64,000 nt of DNA from Phycomyces blakesleeanus NRRL 1555(-) (lineage: Eukaryota > Mucoromycota > Mucoromycetes > Mucorales > Phycomycetaceae). The stretch spans positions 652,624-716,623 of the forward strand of contig NW_017265160.1 in the NCBI RefSeq assembly GCF_001638985.1, given 5' to 3'. The notes under the pieces were generated by a model. It was not told where the DNA came from and did no database searches. It worked only from the letters and a program-made list of their open reading frames with translations. This document shows, in pieces, positions 60,352 through 64,000 of the stretch (within the stretch, counting starts at the first letter, position 1; each line of letters starts with the position of its first letter). Position numbers and translations under genes: made by a program.

Positions 60352-63300
60352 TTAAGCGTACAGCTTTCTTGGCAGAGGAATAACAACGACTTTTGCTGCA
60401 CCACTACCAGACACATGACTTCCAATTGCAATTGGCGACAAGATGCGGTGGACAGGCAGAATGTTGTTGTAGTCATATTTCAGAAATGCTGGCTCATACA
60501 ACTCGATTCCGTGCTTGAGTCTAGGTTGATGGTGAGGAATTTTGTATCACTCAACGAAGGCAAATATGTGTTGGGGGTTGTGACAAGGGGAAAGGTTGGT
60601 GTGCGTGAGGTTTGGTGTAAAATCGTACAAGAACAAGTACTTAATACAACCAGCATATCTTTCCTCAGAGTCTCCACTTTTTTCAATAAATTTCACTTGT
60701 ATATGCAATCCTCTCACGACCAAGCCTTCTCCACCTGTGTAAAATTGTCCAAGAAGATTGATGGACGAAATCTTCTGGATTTGGTCATTCACAAACCAAT
60801 AATTCCTGATTGTTGTCTTGGCACTGCAAAGAGAATCATCATCATACTCAATTTTATAGAAATCGAGCAGACAATCATACTCAGATTTTCTTATTGTTGT
60901 TGGTAGCTTCAAACACAATGGTAGAGTGGAAAGAGGTAGAGGTTCGTTGCCAAATGTTTGCTTTGAAGGCTTTTCAGCAGATTGTAAGAACGTTGGCAAG
61001 TGAAAGAATGATGGTATCAAAGGATGTGGCGAAAGTGCAGGATTATAGATTTTACGGCCAGATAGCTTGAGAAAGAGAGAGAGGAGTAAAGAGCTGGTAA
61101 CATTTCTGAGATGCCCTTGACAAAAGTTACCATTATAAGAACTCTCAAGAAATCTTTTCATGTAGGTATTCTTGAACCCACTCTTCTGGTTTGTCTCAAA
61201 CCCTTTTAATACACCATTATAGCGCTCAAAGCTAAATAGCCAAAATCCGTAAATTGGCCCAAAGTCCTCAATCATTTCTTTTAGATGGAGATGGAGATGC
61301 ATGTTTTGCGTGAATACATCTGGTTTATAAAAGTCTTCACAACCAACACAGAACTCCTCCAATCTTTCGTGAGCTTTTTTGATCCCATTTTTGGTGATAC
61401 TTGACTTTGTCAATTCTCTGCATGCATTGACAAAATGGATCCAATTGCCAAGCAGATCATCTCACAGGCATGTCTTAAGCAGAACAGGAGAGTATATCAG
61501 GCACCATGATTTCCACTCATCTGCCTTCATAAATGGAAATTTCTTTCCAATCTTTATCTTCAGAGGCGTATACCCTACAGGGAGTACTATTCTATTAGTC
61601 TCTTCCTGCATCTCTACAAAATCTTTGTCATCAAGCAAATTGTTTGCAATCCAAGTATCCATCATTCATTTTGCAGTCCCGAGAAAAAGGTTGTGCATGG
61701 GATCGATAATGGTTGCACGCACTAGCTCAAAGTACACAAGTCAATGAAGCTCAAACCAACAAACATCATTCTCAATCTCCAATCGCTTTCTCTCTGTCAA
61801 TGTCTTTGCATTCTTCCACAGGTTTGCATGTCTGTGATTTTCTTCTTTTGTGCGGCCTACCAATTCCGAAAACTTAAGCCCAAAATAGTTTACAGCAGTG
61901 GTCCCATCAATACGACCAAACTGACGATTGCATTTGTAGCATGCACATGTGCTGTTGTGAGATGTAAACCCACACGTCTTTCTTGCAGCAGGGATGTCGC
62001 ATGCAACCATCAACAGAGCAGCACGCACCAGAGCACCTGAGCAGTTATATGTATCAGCTGTGATACCTTTATAAAATAGCATAAGTTCATCAACAAGAGG
62101 ATGCAAATAGTTAGTGATCTCGTTGGTGCTTGCTTCTTTAGGTCCAGGCATCAATCCAACAAGAATGACATTTTCTGCCTTGTTCTGCTCTTCTCTTGGC
62201 AGATTGTTAAATGTCAGGTATATTGTACCACAAGAATATGTTACTCCATCAAATGGTTGAAACCAATCAATGTTCAGTGTCAATAGTAATGATCGTTCCT
62301 TGGAAACAAACTGGACATCATCCTCATCCACTAATTCGTTCCACATCTTTCCATCATATATATCGAATAAAGTACAATCGACTTTTGGTTCACAATTCTA
62401 TCTGTTGATCACACTCTCAAAAGAAGGACGTGTAAACATTTTTTTCAAGGTAGTTGTCAACAAGCATTAAACAAATGTGCACTTTGGAATCATGGCGTTC
62501 TTCATACTAGACTTGTAAAGATCATTCTTACAATACGTCTTACTACCAACTCTTTTGAAATTGCAGGATGTATGCATGTTGTTGCTGTAATCGTACAATG
62601 TGTGACAATTACTGCATGCTACATATTTTGATACGCTGTTTGTCAAGTCATTGTATCATGTCATTTCCCTCAAACCCGGAATGCTTGTGGGAAGTCGGAA
62701 ATCCTCTCCATAATGTTTGAGGATTGTATTTATGAATGTAATCAAAATTACTGCGTCTTCATCCACAATGAAGCTAGAAATAAATATCACAGTGAAAACC
62801 GCAATTACTTGATGCCAAATATTCTCTGGAAGGTTTTCTATAGACTCTGTAAGTTATCATAAAATAATATTAATTTTTTGTTTCTTTAATTCAAACCTTT
62901 TTTCTTCAATCATAGTTTATTTTTAATATTTACCCTGTTCTTGCTCTCTGTTCTGCTCTTCTTGCTCAAATTCATCCGATGACTCATATTCAGACTCATA
63001 CTCTGAAGTATACTCCTCTGTTTCAAAAAGAGATTCTTCCACCAAAAGAGGTAAGCGGGTATTGGCATACTGCTCTGGTGAGGGTGCACCAATGGAGTAA
63101 TTATCATCTATTGATACCAAGTTTAAATAGAGTGCGCATTAGGTATAAAAAATAAAATACTATTACATTCAATATGTTCTTCAATTTGATCTACGTCCAT
63201 ATCAGCTTCACCAGTGTTTACTTCGGTTGTCAAAACTATTTATTCTAATGGATTAGAATACATCATATAAATAAATGAAAAATTGATAACTTAATTTACC

Positions 63301-63440
63301 ATTAATGATTTTATCTATATTCCTGTCATTATCATTCTGTGCATGATGCTTGGCAGTTCTTTTATCTGTCATGATGTATCCGAGAGGATTGCGATTGCAT
63401 CTTGTGCATTTGCAATGAACTTCATCAGGATTGGCAATGG
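60352..63440 (-). pseudogene. tnp2 transposase pseudogene of copy F
   Basis: Minus strand. The exon near 63440-63300 carries C-K-C-T-R-C-N-R-N and R-T-A-K-H-H. Acidic exons follow (about 63235-62930), and then the main exon from about 62850. It includes N-I-D-W-F-Q-P-F (near 62260), A-C-D-I-P-A-A-R-K-T-C-G-F (near 61990), D-P-M-H-N-L-F-L-G (near 61700) and F-S-F-E-R-Y-N-G-V-L-K (near 61230). It ends with P-L-P-R-K-L-Y-A at 60352. At least eight stops are present, mostly TGA in place of Trp or Arg. It is the most divergent copy of the family here. Confidence 0.85.
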
Positions 63441-63840
63441 CAAAAAAATTTTGACTTAATTTTTTTTAATAATAAAGGAAGTGTGTAACAGCCATTGCTT
63501 ATTATAATTGTTTTTATTATTTTGAAAAAATTCTCTTAGAGACTGTGATATATATTAGGCCAATGATATGTCTTTAAATATATTCTTGCTGCTAAACACA
63601 GGAAATGACCTGGGTTGTAATTTTTTGGCTACTATTATTGATAATTCCAGGTAAGTGGAATTCAATTCTTTTAAGATGTTTTTGCAGTGATATGAATTAT
63701 TTTGTATTTTGTAAAGAAGTGTTTTTTCATAAACAACCACTGTTATTTTTAAAAAAAATAAAAAAACAAAAGAAAAAGTGGTCACTTGTTTCCTTGGATC
63801 TTTTTGTCTCAAATTTGAACTGGCAGAAAATAAGGCGTTC

Positions 63841-64000
63841 TGGGATTACGTGCTTCAAAACAAATGGGGAATGTATTATGCACCACAACTTCCACTTGTC
63901 AGCCTTCATAAACGAGAGCCCATCACCAATTTTCTTTGTAATACAAGCACACCCAGAAGGTACAACAACTTCATTGGCAAGTTCTTGCATGGTCAAAAAA
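63841..64000 (-). pseudogene. tnp2 relic T5, upstream side
   Basis: Minus strand. Encodes M-Q-E-L-A-N-E-V, F-M-K-A-D-K-W-K-L-W and S-P-F-V-L-K-H-V-I-P up to the MULE boundary. It continues beyond the window end. It matches the region after the second catalytic Asp of the tnp2 proteins and pairs with 50263-50612. Confidence 0.75.

Larger units (their letters stand above)
50613..63840. mobile_element. Mutator-like (MULE) block, 13.2 kb with secondary insertions
   Basis: The 28 bases at 50618-50645 and the inverse of 63809-63836 agree at 26 positions (core GCCTTATTTTCTGC). Just outside are 9-base words AGGAATTAC (50604-50612) and TGGGATTAC (63841-63849), 7 of 9 alike, the duplication size of Mutator-like elements. 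Removing the block and one 9-mer rejoins relic T5 in frame. A MULE transposase relic starts inside the left end. A Tc1 relic, the DDE element and CACTA-like copy F fill the rest. Confidence 0.68.

Noticed and set aside
24600..63440. UGA read as Trp in this genome
   Set aside because: The intact genes (element A, Harbinger-1) use TGG for Trp and contain no internal TGA, and other relics also carry TAA, TAG and frameshifts. Mutation is the simpler reading.
1..64000. CRISPR arrays, operons, tRNA or rRNA genes
   Set aside because: No regular spacer arrays or RNA-gene sequences were seen, and introns mark the genes as eukaryotic.

Overview
The window looks like a transposon graveyard from an AT-rich fungal genome, most likely an early-diverging fungus of the Mucoromycota type. 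That placement is inference, from short GT..AG introns (mostly 45-80 bases), low GC and the mix of transposon families. I found no convincing host gene, rRNA, tRNA or CRISPR array. Nearly every coding stretch belongs to a DNA transposon.

Layout. 1-6.2 kb: non-coding, with tandem repeats, a solo LTR (2534-3076) and a purine-rich tract. 6.2-9.2 kb: a broken tnp2-type transposase, cut off by a second LTR copy (9162-9704). 11683-18400: element A, a complete CACTA-like transposon (ends CACT[A/G]GAAAA, 3-base duplication TAT) with three spliced genes: a 979-residue tnp2 transposase, a convergent 394-residue accessory gene, and a small divergent multi-exon gene. 19243-22372: an intact PIF/Harbinger element (Harbinger-1) with TTA duplications. 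23940-25913: a decayed Tc1/mariner element with 177-base inverted repeats. 26.7-36.2 kb: a three-level nest, in which a tnp2 relic (Y) holds a DDE element (27679-34077) that holds Harbinger-2 (28970-32659). 36817-50262: CACTA-like element B, holding element C (40886-47581) inside exon 3 of its accessory gene. 50613-63840: a Mutator-like (MULE) block inserted in an inverted tnp2 relic (T5). It has itself collected a Tc1 relic, a second member of the DDE family (54933-58014) and an inverted CACTA-like copy (F).

The main result is the architecture of the CACTA-like family. In four copies (A, B, C, F) a tnp2 transposase with an N-terminal Cys/His exon faces a convergent accessory gene. Exon 2 of that gene is exactly 306 bases in all four. 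Exon 3 is 186 bases in A and C, and in B once element C is removed. A third gene, with exon lengths 62, 49 and 68 bases shared by A and C, reads away from the accessory gene towards the right end. I recognise no known domain in the second and third proteins. The accessory protein keeps a W-D/A-V-N/D-V motif and a C-terminal R/Q-P-x-W-R-S-D-E motif.

Elements A and Harbinger-1 have fully open genes and matching target-site duplications, so they look young. The others carry in-frame stops, mostly TGA at positions where relatives have Trp or Arg codons. Exon joins, nesting and element ends were worked out by reading the sequence and comparing copies within the window. No database search was run.
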